A DNA stretch of 64,000 nucleotides, from the NCBI RefSeq assembly GCF_910589235.1, contig NC_060957.1:12178867-12242866 (forward strand), read 5' to 3'. Numbering within the stretch: the stretch's first letter is position 1; each line of letters opens with the position of its first letter. The notes under the pieces are model-generated. The model had not been told where the DNA came from. It saw only the letters and a list, made by a program, of their open reading frames with translations, and searched no databases. Shown in pieces: positions 51,869 through 63,993 of this stretch. This stretch comes from Vespa crabro. Taxonomy: Eukaryota; Arthropoda; Insecta; Hymenoptera; Vespidae. The position numbers and the translations under genes were made by a program.

Positions 51869-53353
51869 GAAAAAAAGAAAAAATCGACTAAATTATCGGC
51901 ATCGGGTGCAATTGATAAATATGTAGATGTGTTAGTATACTTACATGCGATGTCATTGAAGATTCCAAAAGAATATGATATTATCGAGATTCAATGAACC
52001 TCGATTGCCGCGATTCGATTCATTCGAATCTCTGTTGAATCGAATCGATTTTTCTCATATCTTCAATATAACTTCGGTCCAAAGGGCTGATAAATAAGAA
52101 AGTTTCGTATTTGAATGAACCGATAGAGATTATGCGAAACAATGACGACGGCCAGGTAATTTCTTTCCTGGTTTTGTATTTCTTATCGGCAGAACGATTT
52201 AATTGCAACGCTGGAAGGCCGGACGCTGTGTATGACACGGGAGCTCCACGGGCCAATCGCTTAAAACCCCCGTGAATTCTTCCAGTGCCATTTACAGAAT
52301 CCAAGCCAGAAGAAAGAAGAAGGTCTTCCATGAAAAATAGTTTTTCCTTCTTATCGTTCTCTTTGCTTGCAAAATTCGTCGTAGAAGATATCCAGCTTCT
52401 GAAGAAGAAAACAACAATAATAGTAACAACAACAACAACAACAATAACAATAACAATGACAAATAAAATAGGAAAAAAAAGAAATAAATACTTCAACGTG
52501 TTAAACTTCGACTCGCGATTTATCGCGGTCTATTATTTCAAAGTCGTATTCTCAAAGCAAAGAGGGGAAAGGCAAAACTCGGAGCAGCGAATTTTCTTAT
52601 CTCGAACATTTACGAGCGATTTGTAAAAGGTACGACGACGGTCTCGTTCGCGTTCGTGCGATAGCATCGATCATGCAGAACAGAGTACCATTGGTTTCTT
52701 GCATCGTGATCGAACCTTTGTCACGTATTTTCGTCACTAGCGAATCGATATTTTACATCGAGCTTTATGTGCTCGCCCTTGTTTATATCCTTCATTACAA
52801 TCTGACAAAAGGGTGAAATCTTAGGTTTGTGTTGGTGATGGTGGGTGGTGATAGTGGCGGTGGTGAGGGGGCAGGAAGGGAGGGGGCGTGGAGGAGGAGA
52901 AAAATGTGTAATAATAAAATGAATTAAGAAGAACAAAAGTAAAAAAAAAAAAATAAGGTAAGATGTTAATAATAATAATAATAATAATAATAATGATAAT
53001 AAAAATAGAATAGAAGAAAACGAAAAAAGAGAAGGAAAGGAAAGGAAAGAAGAAGATAAAGGAAAATAAAAATTCGTTCTCTCGATCATAGAAAGAGAGG
53101 AAGAAGATATCTGTCGGCTTGCAACAAAGAGGAGACACGTTTCGTGGCAAGTCGAGAGGATATTTTCGTTTCCTTCTCTCGAGTTAAGATCGAAAGAAGA
53201 GCCGACAAGTGAAAGAGAAGATGAAGGAGGAGAGGAGAGAGAGAGAGAGAGAGAAAGATAGAGAGAGAGAAAGAGAGAGAGAGAAAAGGAGAAAGAAGAA
53301 GAAACGATCGTCGCGCGGATTCCACGCTCCTTGCGTTTTGCCCATGTCGGTAA

Positions 53354-53386
<33 letters not shown>

Positions 53387-53552
53387 TACTCTTCCGTCAC
53401 GGATCGACGGTTCTTCCCGGAAGCGGTGTCTGCTGAATCTCGCGACTGTGCGCCACCACGATTCGTTCTCCGCGAACGTTCTCCATTGCTCGTCCTTCAT
53501 GCCCTCCTCCTCTTTTCTTCCTTCGGCATCATCCTTCGTGTACTCGCATATA

Positions 53553-53605
<53 letters not shown>

Positions 53606-54219
53606 TTTCTCTCTCTTTCATCGTTACGTTCTTACTCTTTCTATACCTATATTTTTCTTTTCTTTTCTTCCATCTCGATACGCTCGCTCCCACCCTCGAA
53701 TCTTTCTCACCGATTCCATTTATTCGATGGGCTTCTCGTTGTCTACTCTTCTTCGTTCTTCTTTCTCTTCTCTCTTCCTCTCTGTCTCTCTTCTGTTCGT
53801 TTTCTTTCCCTTCGGATCCCCGCCCGTTCTCCCATCTTATTCCCCATTCCAACGAGAATTAAATCGAATTCCCACGGCTAACCACCACCGGAGTTAAGTC
53901 GAGACGTTAAAGGCCGTTGTCACAGTGTGCTAAAGCGAATCGATTACGAGCAAGATCTTGAGGTCGATCGCAAAGCCCCCACGTTACCGTGCTTGTTTCG
54001 TGCCAAGTGCTTTCGATTGTTTGTTAGGCACTTTCGAGACCGCTAATCTTGCCGAAGAAATTACCTCCAAGTTTTCTTCTTATTTTTTTTCTCTCTTTCT
54101 CTCTACCTCTCTCTCTCTCTCTCTCTCTCTCTTACACATACACATACTTCTCGATTGAAATCTGAACGAAAGAATCCAAATTCGATTCGATCGAAAAACT
54201 CGTCGTCCTTTTCCACGAG

Positions 54220-54261
<42 letters not shown>

Positions 54262-54710
54262 CCCTTTATCTCTCCCTCTCTATCTTTCTCTTTCCTTCCC
54301 ATCATCTCATCTCTTTTCTTCTCTTTGAAATCAAAGCCAACGCAAGTTGTAACCGACGCGATCTCCCAACTCTATTCGCAAGTCTCGACCACCATCACCG
54401 CGAAAGGATTTGCTCGTAAAACGGAGAAAGCCAACAACAAGCCGCGGTCTAGCTTACGTCCGTTCGACGTTACTTCGTTTATTCGAATTTTCCTGCGGTG
54501 TTCTCACGATTCGAATCTCACATCGTGCGCGCATCTTCTTCACGCGTAGAGACGTTTTACAATCTGGTATATGTGCATCCGCGATTCTTTCTTTATTTCG
54601 CAAGCGTTCGTTCTATCTAAGTTCTCAAGACGTTCTTCCGGTCGTCTTGTCGTTTCTGTTCTCACGATTCATTCGAATCTTTCAGAAGTAAAGAAAGAAA
54701 AATAAGGAGT

Positions 54711-54715
<5 letters not shown>

Positions 54716-54766
<51 letters not shown>
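54716..54766. repeat. (GA)n microsatellite
   Basis: Uninterrupted GA run of about 50 bases, followed by shorter GA blocks to 54790. Confidence 0.9.
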
Positions 54767-54768
<2 letters not shown>

Positions 54769-56652
54769 AACGAGAGAGAGAGAGAAAGAGGAAGATAAGA
54801 TACAGAAATAACGGTGTTCCGATCTTTCCAACGTCTGTATTTGAAAGAGGAATAATTACTAACGCTTCCGAATGGCTTGTTTAATCGTAAAGAAAAAAAA
54901 AAAAAAAAAAAAAAAAAAAGAAAGAAAGGAAGAAAGAAAGGAAAAGAGGATTTTATCATTTTTAATCTATACCAGGAAGTAGTATAATAAGGATCTTTTA
55001 ATAATCCATCTTAACGTGCGAAGTAGTTATACGAGAGAAAACGACGATAATTCTAAAGTTATTTATATCGGGAGAACTTTAAAGAGCTCGTCTACTTACA
55101 CGCGCAAACCGCACGAAGAGACGACGATCGGTTTTTATGTCCGTCATCCTTTTCTTCGCCACGTCAGCCCACGCGTCGGTGATTTACGAAGCGAGCTTCG
55201 ATTTGCTGGTAATAAGGGTGCTAACCTTGGCAAGCTTCTTAGGGACGGCGATGCGAAGAGATCGATTATGGATCAACTTAGACGTTGTCGCACTTAACGA
55301 GCTTCGTCGTATCTTCATTCTTTTCCTTTTCTTCTTCTTCTTCTTCTTCTTTATCTTTCTTTTTTTTTCTCCTTTTCTTTTTCTTTTTCTCTCTCCTTTT
55401 TCCTTTCTTTTTTTTCTCTGCATCCGCATATTTACAATTATCGATTAACATTATTTCGTCGATGAAAAATGAACGCGTCAACGAATATACATTTGTAATT
55501 ATCTTGAATCCATAATGAGTACGGATAATGTGTATGAACTATAAATATTATATTTAATAATATCTATTATTGAAATATGTAACAGGTGTGCGTGTTTTTA
55601 AATACATTCACACGTGTCCGTTCGTCCGACGTGCCAGTAAAAATAATTCCGACCGTCGGCATGATCTCTGAACGATTTGAAAAAAGGAAAGATAAAAGAA
55701 AAGAAAAAAAAGAAAAGAAAAGGAAAAGATAAAAAGAAGAAAATAAAGATAAAAAAAGATCGTCTTTAAAAGATCATCGGTAAAGACCAAACGAGGTATG
55801 ACGGACTTCGCAAATGGGAAATTGACAGGAGAATCCATTTGTTGTTTGCCATAAGTCGCACGTATCAATACTTCGTGTCGGTGAATACATGTTACTTTTT
55901 ATTTTGTCTTTTTGCGTTAGTAAGTAAGTACGTGTTTATACTTTTCTTTTTTCTTTTATTCTTCCTCTTCTTTTTCCTTTTTTTATTTTTTCTTTTTTTT
56001 TTCTTTTTTTTATCCCGAGCGTTCGCGGTATTCGGTCGATTCGCACGTGCGCGAGAAAGGTTCTCTCGTCGGCGAGAGTGCGTGCCGTAAGGAAACGCGT
56101 ACTCTCTCTCTCTCTCTCTCTCTCTTACTCGGGCCGACGTTTTTCCTCTCCTATCTCTCTCTTTCTCATTCTTCTTTTCCTCTCCTCCTGTCTCTTCCTC
56201 TTTGAATCTTGGCGAACAGGTTCCACGTGATATCTCTCCGCACGGGTTCCCTTCTTTTACGCACGTCTCTCGCACTCGGCGGCGGTTCTACTCGTTTCGA
56301 TTCCACGTTGATTCGTTCCTCGGCGAGAAAGATCGCGCTTGCGTTCTCCTTTAGCCTTATTTCAACTCTAACAGAGAAAAGAGAGATAGAAATAGAGATA
56401 GAGATAGAGATAGAGATAGATAGATAGACAGAGAGAGAGAGAGAGAGGGAGAGACGAGTGTTCCTGGATAAGGAGACACGAGAAATAACGTCGTCCCACG
56501 GTACAATTTTGCTACATCATCGTCCAGACTAGTTTCGTCTACTTCTATCTTTTTACCTGTTAAGCCAGGAACGCATCGCGGCCCAACCGTGGACGGCGCG
56601 AGACGATTCGATTTACGTTCCACTTTGATTTTTCTCTTCTCCCTATTTTTTT

Positions 56653-56683
<31 letters not shown>

Positions 56684-57399
56684 TTCGTCTTCATCGTCTT
56701 CGTCCTCTTCATCTTCTTCTTCTTCTTCATCTTCGTCTTTTTCTTACCGAAAGAAGGAATTCTCATTTTTTCTGTTTCTACCTTGACGAGTAAATCGTAT
56801 CGAAGGAGTTACGGCGAATGTCTTTTTCTTCTTAGAATAGCCTTGCGCTCGGAATTTCCTTTTCTTTGTTTGTTTTTTTTTTTTTTTTTTTATTTTTGAA
56901 TAAAAAAAAAAGAAAAAAAAAAGGAAAAGACAAAGAAAAAGAAAAGAAAAAAAGGCCAAGAAGGAAAACTTTTCGGAAGCGCCAATCAAGGAACGTTCGG
57001 ATGCCACGACGAAAGGATTACGACGAAGTGACGCAATCTGTTATCTGGAGCGAGGGAACATTAGAACGGGAGTTAGAAGAAAGAAGAATGATAGAGAGAA
57101 AATATAGAGCGAGGGAGTAGAGACGACAGAGGGAAGGATTGAAAACAATAAAATACCAAAGGGGCCTCCTCTAGCGGACCTAACGTTCTGCTTCGTGCCT
57201 TCGTGACTTTCGAAACCTTATTAAATCACGACATAGATTTGCTCTCGGAAACGAACGAAGCTATTCGCGTTACGCGAGCGAATTCTCGCGAAACGATTAC
57301 TATAAGAGCGCGCCCGACCGAGTGGTGGATGGATCGTGAGTGGAACTTTTTTCTTTTTTTTCTCTCTCTCTTTTTTTTTTTTCTTTTAATTTTCTCCTC

Positions 57400-57457
<58 letters not shown>

Positions 57458-57820
57458 ATCTTTACCGAGCAATAAATATCATATACTATTACAATTCTCA
57501 TCATCGACATACTATTTTATTGCCATTCAAGATTTCCCGAGTAACCTGCCATACGCTTCTTTATACCTCTCTATACATACATATATATACATATATATAC
57601 ATATATATACATATATATATACATATATATCCCTTCCTTCCTTTTTTTTTCCCATCTCCTCTACCATTACTACTCGTTTTAATTCTTGTCTCTGTAATAA
57701 TTTATTTATTTGTTTTTCCTTTTCGTTTATTTGTTTTTCCTTTCCAAATGAAAATTTTCCGACATGACTCGAAAAAAGGTCGTCGAGAAAAATACCGAGA
57801 GAAACGGAATTAAAAGTTTT

Positions 57821-57852
57821 TGCTACGACCGCTACGACCGCTACGACCGCTA
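57821..57852. repeat. 9-bp tandem repeat
   Basis: The unit GCTACGACC is repeated three and a half times. A 9-base period keeps any reading frame, but the surrounding frames are poor in ordinary codons, so coding use is unlikely. Confidence 0.75.
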
Positions 57853-58017
57853 CCACGAGAATTTACTATTAAATTTTCGCGGTATTTCTATTTATGACCT
57901 GACACGTTTCCTTGCGCATTTATTTACGTAGCAATTTGAAGCGCGCAGTCCGAATTACGGAGGCAACGCTAATGAGTGGAACTCGCTCGTTCCCTTCTTC
58001 CCCCATTTACCCCCTCG

Positions 58018-58056
<39 letters not shown>

Positions 58057-58218
58057 TCTCTCTGGTTTTCTTTTTAACGATGATCGGTGAGACTTGTAGT
58101 TCGCGAAGCAGGAAATACAAATTCGATTGGATAACGAGCAGATAACAGAGGCCACGAATTTTGAATGGTATTCCTTTCCCGTATCGATCCTTTTCTACTT
58201 TACTTCGTTCTTGATTTC

Positions 58219-58269
<51 letters not shown>

Positions 58270-58810
58270 CTCTTTGCCAGTCGGTGGTTCTTTTCGCAGC
58301 GAGGTCGAAGCCGAGGAATAACGGTGTTGTACGAGCGGACGCTGACCCGATGAAAATCTCGGAGAGATACGCAAGAAAGAGAAACCGTTGAGAAACCAAG
58401 CGAGGTAAAGAAATAGATTTCACTGGTGATCGTGGAAGGAGATAAAAAGATATTACGCGCGAGATCCGGAAGTCGATTCGTTCGTTTCTTCTAAAACTAT
58501 CGAACGGGACGATCGTATCTCAATCATTGCGACCTTGGATCTTAATGTGGATTATTTGTGATTTTCTTTCCCTCGCTAAGAAAACTTACCGATCCGAATT
58601 CTGATCTTGTCTGACCGAGGCGAAACTATTTGAAAAGACGGATGACGTGTCATCGTGGATTACGTCGGACGTAATTCGCGACGACGTGTGCTCGCCGATC
58701 TGAGCCGAGATATACACCGTTAAGACTTTTGCGGCTAAAACGTTGTGAAAAATCGAGGATATTTTTCTACCGAAGAAGTCCGTCATATGTCTCGAGAATC
58801 GGGTTGACGA

Positions 58811-58842
<32 letters not shown>

Positions 58843-58847
58843 TTCTT

Positions 58848-58884
<37 letters not shown>

Positions 58885-59121
58885 CTTTTTGAAGATACAA
58901 CGAGCGATGCTTTATCTCATGCGATACGTGCCCGGCCTTTAACGGTGTCATCTTACCGTACGTGAAGACATTCCCGAGTCGACTTCCGTGCTTGATAACG
59001 CGAATTCTTATCCCTCTTGATCATCGTCGACGAGGCTATGTAAGTACCACGTAGATACCCCGACAAAAAAAGATTAAATGCCGACAAAAATTTATTTATC
59101 AACTTTCTTTCTTTCTTTCTT

Positions 59122-59126
<5 letters not shown>

Positions 59127-59171
<45 letters not shown>
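59127..59171. repeat. (TC)n microsatellite
   Basis: Uninterrupted TC run of about 45 bases in non-coding DNA, preceded by (TTTC)n. Confidence 0.9.
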
Positions 59172-59177
<6 letters not shown>

Positions 59178-59390
59178 TTTTTTTCTTCCTTTTCCCTTAA
59201 AAACTATCGAAAATTAATTTGATTTTTCTTCGAAATCGAAAATACGATTATCATCTAAATTATTAATGAACATCGTGGGGGGTTTATTACGATGGGATAA
59301 TAAATAAATTTTTTAGATCTAGCTATAGATCTATCCTCGATAAAATTTAGATGATATTTGTATTCGCGTTCGATAAAATCGGGACACCCA

Positions 59391-59436
<46 letters not shown>

Positions 59437-59530
59437 ACATATCCTCTTCATCCATCTTAGAACCCATACTTTTTGCGATACCTGTTTCTCGATAATCCTC
59501 GCTTACGTCTTCGAACGTCATCGTTGTTAC

Positions 59531-59636
59531 CTGCTATGCTCATAGGACCAGGCGAGGCAGGTACCAAAGAGGCAATGAGAGCGTTCCGATCGATATCAAT
59601 CGAGTGCCCTCCGTGCGAAACGCTTTCCATTCTCAT
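59531..59636 (-). CDS. possible first coding exon of an unidentified minus-strand gene
   Basis: On the minus strand an ATG at 59636 (ACC before it, so A at -3) opens 35 codons of ordinary composition (MRMESVSHGGHSIDID..., then SLVPASPGPMSIA). It ends in phase 1 at a GTAACA donor (59530 down). No repeat is involved, unlike nearly all frames around it. I do not recognise the peptide. A direct join to Pka-C3 exon 1 does not fit the phase, so it is not assigned to that gene. It may be chance. Confidence 0.25.
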
Positions 59637-59734
59637 GGTCGTCGTTCTAGGATGGTCGTTCAGAGCCAATCTCTAAGGTATCTCCCACGAGCTAACTCAG
59701 TTGAGAGAAATAGAGAAGGATAGAGATAAGGAGA

Positions 59735-59740
<6 letters not shown>

Positions 59741-59784
<44 letters not shown>
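59741..59784. repeat. (GA)n microsatellite
   Basis: Uninterrupted GA run; on the minus strand it reads as (TC)n. It is followed at 59918-59970 by a (GAT/GAC)n block. Confidence 0.9.
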
Positions 59785-59787
<3 letters not shown>

Positions 59788-60260
59788 ATAAAAGAGATAT
59801 CTTTAAAAGAATCTGTTCTCCTGTTCTTCTTGCTTGGCACCAACCAAGTACCTCCTTTCCTCTTTCGTTTCACTGTCCTCTCTCGTTGAACGTAAGCAGC
59901 ACTTTGAGAAGAGTATGACGATGATGACGACGATGATGATGACGATGATGATGACGACGACGACGACGGCATGAAGGATCCACAGGTGCTTCGAGACACG
60001 TTGACGAAAAGAGAAAGAAATACAGAATTCTTTCGTAAGGGAAAGAAAGGAAGGAAAGAAGAAAGAATAAGGAAGGAGGAAGAGAAAGAACAGGCCCCGA
60101 AGGAGGTATTTAAAGTCAAGTACGAGAGGAGAACGCGAGCGGGAGAGCAGCGAACCGGTTGCTCGAAGTGACGTGAGTGAACTGAGGCTGCGAGCTAGCA
60201 GGTAACGCCAGGTAAACTCGAGCCGAGCGGCAGCATACAAACACACACACATACATACAC

Positions 60261-60263
<3 letters not shown>

Positions 60264-60319
<56 letters not shown>
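60264..60319. repeat. (GA)n microsatellite in the GC-rich block
   Basis: Uninterrupted GA run of about 55 bases preceded by (CA)n. GA repeats near promoters can bind GAGA-type factors in insects, but here the length suggests plain slippage expansion. Confidence 0.9.
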
Positions 60320-60322
<3 letters not shown>

Positions 60323-62185
60323 GTACACAGACAAAGAAAGAGAGAAGAAGAGAACACATTTATAGAGAAAAAGAGAGAAGGAGTAGTGGGCCGGCTGGGT
60401 GGTTGGCGAGTCGGTGTGGGTCGGCCGAGAGTCAGCCTGCGGCCCTTCTCGCCCGCGGGAAAGGGGCACAGGCCCGAGTACTGGGACCCTAGTGGTGGGG
60501 GTAAAAGCGGTAAGGGCCGAGCGCGTTAGGGCCGAGGGAAGCTGGTGGTTGTAATGGTGCTGGTGGGGAGGAGGCCCCGCGCCCTCCCAACACGACTTCT
60601 CTTCTCAAAGAAAGAGAGAGAAGGCGTGAGTGGAACGAAGATAGGAGACACGGCGCTGTGTGTGACTCAGCTCGGAATGAGCGAATAGGCCAACGGCATA
60701 GCAAGAGCTCTCCTCTGCTGGCCACGCTGCGTGTACGGGATACGTGCACGTACAGAGTGATCGAGAAGTACGGATAAAGACGAGCCTCTTCCGCCGTTCG
60801 AAAGAGACGTGATCGTACCGTACATTGGCGTAGAGATCTGTCTTTTCTATTTTTAGATATTTCTCTTTATATTTTACAATACGTTCTCGACGAATTTTCG
60901 ACGATGTTGCTTCAATGGTCGAGATTATAATGGATGATCGTTCTTACCGAACACCGTACTCTCTTTCCCTAATGATACAGGATGAAATGTTTAAAGCGTA
61001 TCATTTGATTGTCTCTAATATGTCATCCTTACCGATTATATTTGCTTGCATCACCGGACAAAGTTTCTTTGCTTTTCTTGGATTTATTGTTATGTTCTTT
61101 TTGATTTTTCTTTTTCTTTTTTTCTTTTTCTTTTTTTTTCGAAACTCCCGGCATCAGGCCAGGAGGATAGGAAATGATTGTATTAATATTTCCGGTTAAT
61201 GCGGTACTGTTATTTTTTCTTAGTTTTGCATTTAAATGGGAGTCTTATACGATCTACCTACGTACCATTCAATGCTGAACTTTGATAAATCTTTATGGAA
61301 ATTCATCAGGAAGATAATATGAAAACAAAGAACTTGGTTGGAGACATAGGAACATGATAATAGATCACCCGGTAGATCAAAGACTAACTATACCTGAATC
61401 CAACAGAGCGTGACTTTTCACGTGTAACCGTGGTGGTACGGGGTACGTCCGTAGCGCGTCGTAGAGCAAGATAGACTTTGATAGAATTTACACCGGCGGC
61501 TTCTGAGAGAGAGCGAAGAACCTTTACGAATCAAGGACCCCGATGGACACGGATTACGACAGGTGATCCTTCATTTTTCCCTTCCTCCTGTTCGAAGGCA
61601 ATCTTTATAGCTCATTTATCGCACGAGAAACAGAGAGACAGAGAGAGAGAGAGAGAGAACATATAGGTAGTATTATATTGTGCTCACCTTCCATCATTGA
61701 GCATTCGCCAGTTCCGCAGATATGGGATCTTTGCTTTGGCATCAAAAGAAATCGTCATTAAACTTTTTGAAAAGAATAAACCACAGTTCTTCCTTTCCAC
61801 GTTCTCTTCGTTTCCCTTCTCCTCTTTAACTCTTTCATATATTCACGAACAAAAGAGACCCCTTCGAACGACAAGGTCACACATTCATGAAGTCTTCGCC
61901 AAATTACTAAATCCGTGATAATTAGCTTTGCAATTATCGACGTTCTCAGATTTGACACCCATTTACGGTAGCACGTGTGACCGTCTTTGTCTTCTTTCCA
62001 TTTTATTCAAAGGTTCTCTTTATTTCCGACGTGTCATCAAATGACTCAGGGAAAGAAACGAAATTTACTTCGATTAATTTAAAAACGAACTCTTCTATGT
62101 TCTATCTATCCTTTTCCACCTTCTTTTCTTCCTTATATTTCTCTGAGCTTTCTCATAGCTTCGACCATATCCAAAGTGGTTTTAG

Positions 62186-62395
62186 AACCCTCTCTTCGTG
62201 GCTCTTCTGCTGGATTACCATGACTATCGCGGCAAGCAACTGGCCTATGTACACGGAGAAATGCAGCTGATGCGCACGGCTGAGCCCCGAGGTCAGCGAC
62301 TTGCCGAGTCGGAGTTAGTGGAGCGCTTAGGCTCGCTCCAGGGACTTTATGAATTGGTGCATAGAAGGGAATAGCGCGGGAGAACTTAAGAGGAG
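62186..62395 (+). other. candidate internal (leader) exon with a 62-codon open frame
   Basis: Preceded by TTTTAG and followed by a GTAAAT donor (62396). Within it a frame stays open from 62186 to a TAG at 62372-62374, giving 62 residues of ordinary composition; an internal ATG at 62261 would give 37 (MQLMRTAEPRGQRLAESELV...). It is GC-richer than its flanks and free of repeats. It could be a 5' leader exon with an upstream ORF, part of a non-coding RNA, or chance. Confidence 0.3.
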
Positions 62396-63427
62396 GTAAA
62401 TAAGCGACGGAATAAAAGGAGGAAAATACCGGAATTGAACGTCGTAATTTTCGAGACCGTCCTCTTATCTCCCATGAAACTATCAAGAGAGATCGTTGAT
62501 CCCATCCTCCTTGACGAAAATCCAAATTACCGTTTGCTCTTTTAGATTCTCCTTGAGATTGAGTTTTTCATTCCGAGAGAGAGAAAGAGAGAGAGAGAAA
62601 GAGAAAGAAGTTTTCTCCCCTACGAGAAGAAAGTTTAGCCGAATTTTTCACAAAGTTTGTACGATATGTTCCCTCTTCCTTATCCGACGATTTAGATCGA
62701 TCATCCGTAAAGCGAAAACGGTAACTACAATCAAGCGATAAATTATAGGGGCCTAGACGAACTAACAAAAGAAGAAAATCAAGTAAAATGATGAGAACGC
62801 ATTAATAAAAGTTTTTACCAATAAAATAAAATGATTTTAAATCATATATATGTATATATGTATATAAAGTTTATTATCTCTGAAACTGGTCGGTCCATAA
62901 TGTAAGCTTTTATAATAGAGCTAGTGCCACAGATAGAGATAGCGATAGATAGATAAAAAAAGAGAATGAAGGAGAAAAAGAAGAGAGTGAAAAAGATTAT
63001 TAATTTTTTTTAATGAAGGTGACATTGAAAGGAAACCGTACGTCGGTATGGTCCATCCTCATCTATATTTCTCACGGTATTTTACGAGTCGTTTACCTTC
63101 GAAAGTTCACACGCATAACGAGTTACGAAATTGCTCAAGTTTAAAGAGCAAAAAGACTTGGAACAATTTTCATTTGATCTCTTTCGGAGATACTTTTCGT
63201 ACGTCATCCTGATTGTATATCCTGAGGTACCCCACGCGGATACCAAAGAAGAGAAGCGCCATGATTGTCCACCGTGTCCTTCTATTCTTCCTTCTTCCTC
63301 CGTTCCTTTCCTTTCTTCCTATCTTCGTACTGTACCACTCGCTAGATACAGTGAGTAACGCAGGTGCATTAACCGGACACTCGGCACCGTAACGCTGGCC
63401 TTAGGAGGCAAGAAGGAAAAGAGGAAG

Positions 63428-63536
63428 AAGAAGCAACTGCAGAAGAAGAAGAAGAAGAAGAAGAAGAAGAAGAATAAGGAGAGAAGCAGAAGGAGAAGAA
63501 AGAAGAAGAAGAAGAAGAAGAAGAAGAAGAAGAAGG
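63428..63536. repeat. (GAA)n trinucleotide tracts
   Basis: Two AGA/GAA runs (63438-63475 and 63501-63536) separated by imperfect purine sequence; one strand is almost purely purine for more than 150 bases. Confidence 0.9.
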
Positions 63537-63737
63537 ATACAGAGATGGAATATAGAAGGAAGGAGTAAAAGGAAGAGGGGAAATAGGAGAGAGAGAGAGC
63601 CTCTCTAAGTACCAGACTCAGCAGCTAGAGCAGATGGTTGGGATTCGAATTCCTCGGCCACGCCGCCATCGTCGTTCTAAACCTAGACCGTTCTAAACTA
63701 CGTTAGCTTCTTCGTGGAGGAATGCTGAAGTTTCTTC

Positions 63738-63993
63738 ATGGGGTTGATGATAAAGCTACCCAAGCGATCTGGATGCGTTTCGTTGCCTTTTATCGTTATT
63801 TTTCGTAGTTTGAAACTGGCTTGGACAACGAGAGAACTTCTTTGTCTACTTGCTATCACCACTCTTGTGGCTTGTGGCTTTGATTTACATGGTTATAGAG
63901 ATCGTATAATCCGTCTATGGATATCAAGAGACATTTTGTCGCCAACGAGATATATCTATCTATATATGCATGTATTGTATTTATGTATATACG
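63738..63993 (+). CDS. possible first coding exon, unidentified membrane protein, runs to the window edge
   Basis: An ATG at 63738 follows an in-frame TGA at 63726 and opens a frame with no stop to the window end. A GTAAGG donor begins at 63994, so a first coding exon of 85 codons plus one base is plausible. The peptide is basic at the start (MGLMIKLPKRSG), then has a hydrophobic stretch (LLCLLAITTLVACGF, about residues 39-53) that could be a signal anchor, then a charged segment (GYRDRIIRLWISRD). The last part (YIYLYMHVLYLCIY) comes from a (TA)-rich stretch and weakens the case. The start context is poor (T at -3) and a separate 27-codon frame begins at 63722. I do not recognise the product. 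Confidence 0.35.

Larger units (their letters stand above)
41658..60100. other. 18 kb microsatellite-dense region without a recognisable gene
   Basis: The predicted frames here are mostly translations of (GA)n, (GAA)n, (CT)n, poly-A, poly-T or (TA)n and encode RERE, KKKK, SLSL, FFFF or IYIY strings. The GC content between repeats is higher than in the first 40 kb, with many CG dinucleotides. The region probably includes the 5' flank or leader introns of Pka-C3 and of genes outside the window. Non-repetitive islands (46260-46870, 48880-49200, 52120-52320, 54330-54680, 59460-59680) have no clear exon structure, apart from the weak minus-strand candidate at 59531-59636. Confidence 0.5.
60101..63737 (+). 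other. GC-richer promoter-like and leader region
   Basis: From about 60110 the sequence is clearly GC-richer (G-rich at 60390-60720), after a (CA)n(GA)n block at 60240-60320. Donor-like GTAAGG lies at 60510. A candidate leader exon occupies 62186-62395, and (GAA)n lies at 63428-63475 and 63501-63536. Taken with the open frame at 63738, this looks like the promoter and 5' leader of a plus-strand gene that continues past the window. This is inference; there are no TATA or initiator elements I would insist on. Confidence 0.35.

Noticed and set aside
53426..53897. 150-190 codon frames on both strands
   Set aside because: Built around a long (CT)n block giving SLSL or RERE strings; frame length is due to the lack of stops in the repeat.
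59697..60469. Long minus-strand frames (140-184 codons) with Ser/Leu runs
   Set aside because: Almost all of the length comes from (GA)n and (GAT/GAC)n tracts.
62133..62525. 130-codon minus-strand frame opposite the exon-like block at 62186
   Set aside because: No good ATG context and no splice sites; its opposite strand has the better exon signals, so at most one can be real.
63600..63680. Possible tRNA-like B box (GGATTCGAATTCC)
   Set aside because: No matching A box or cloverleaf stems around it.
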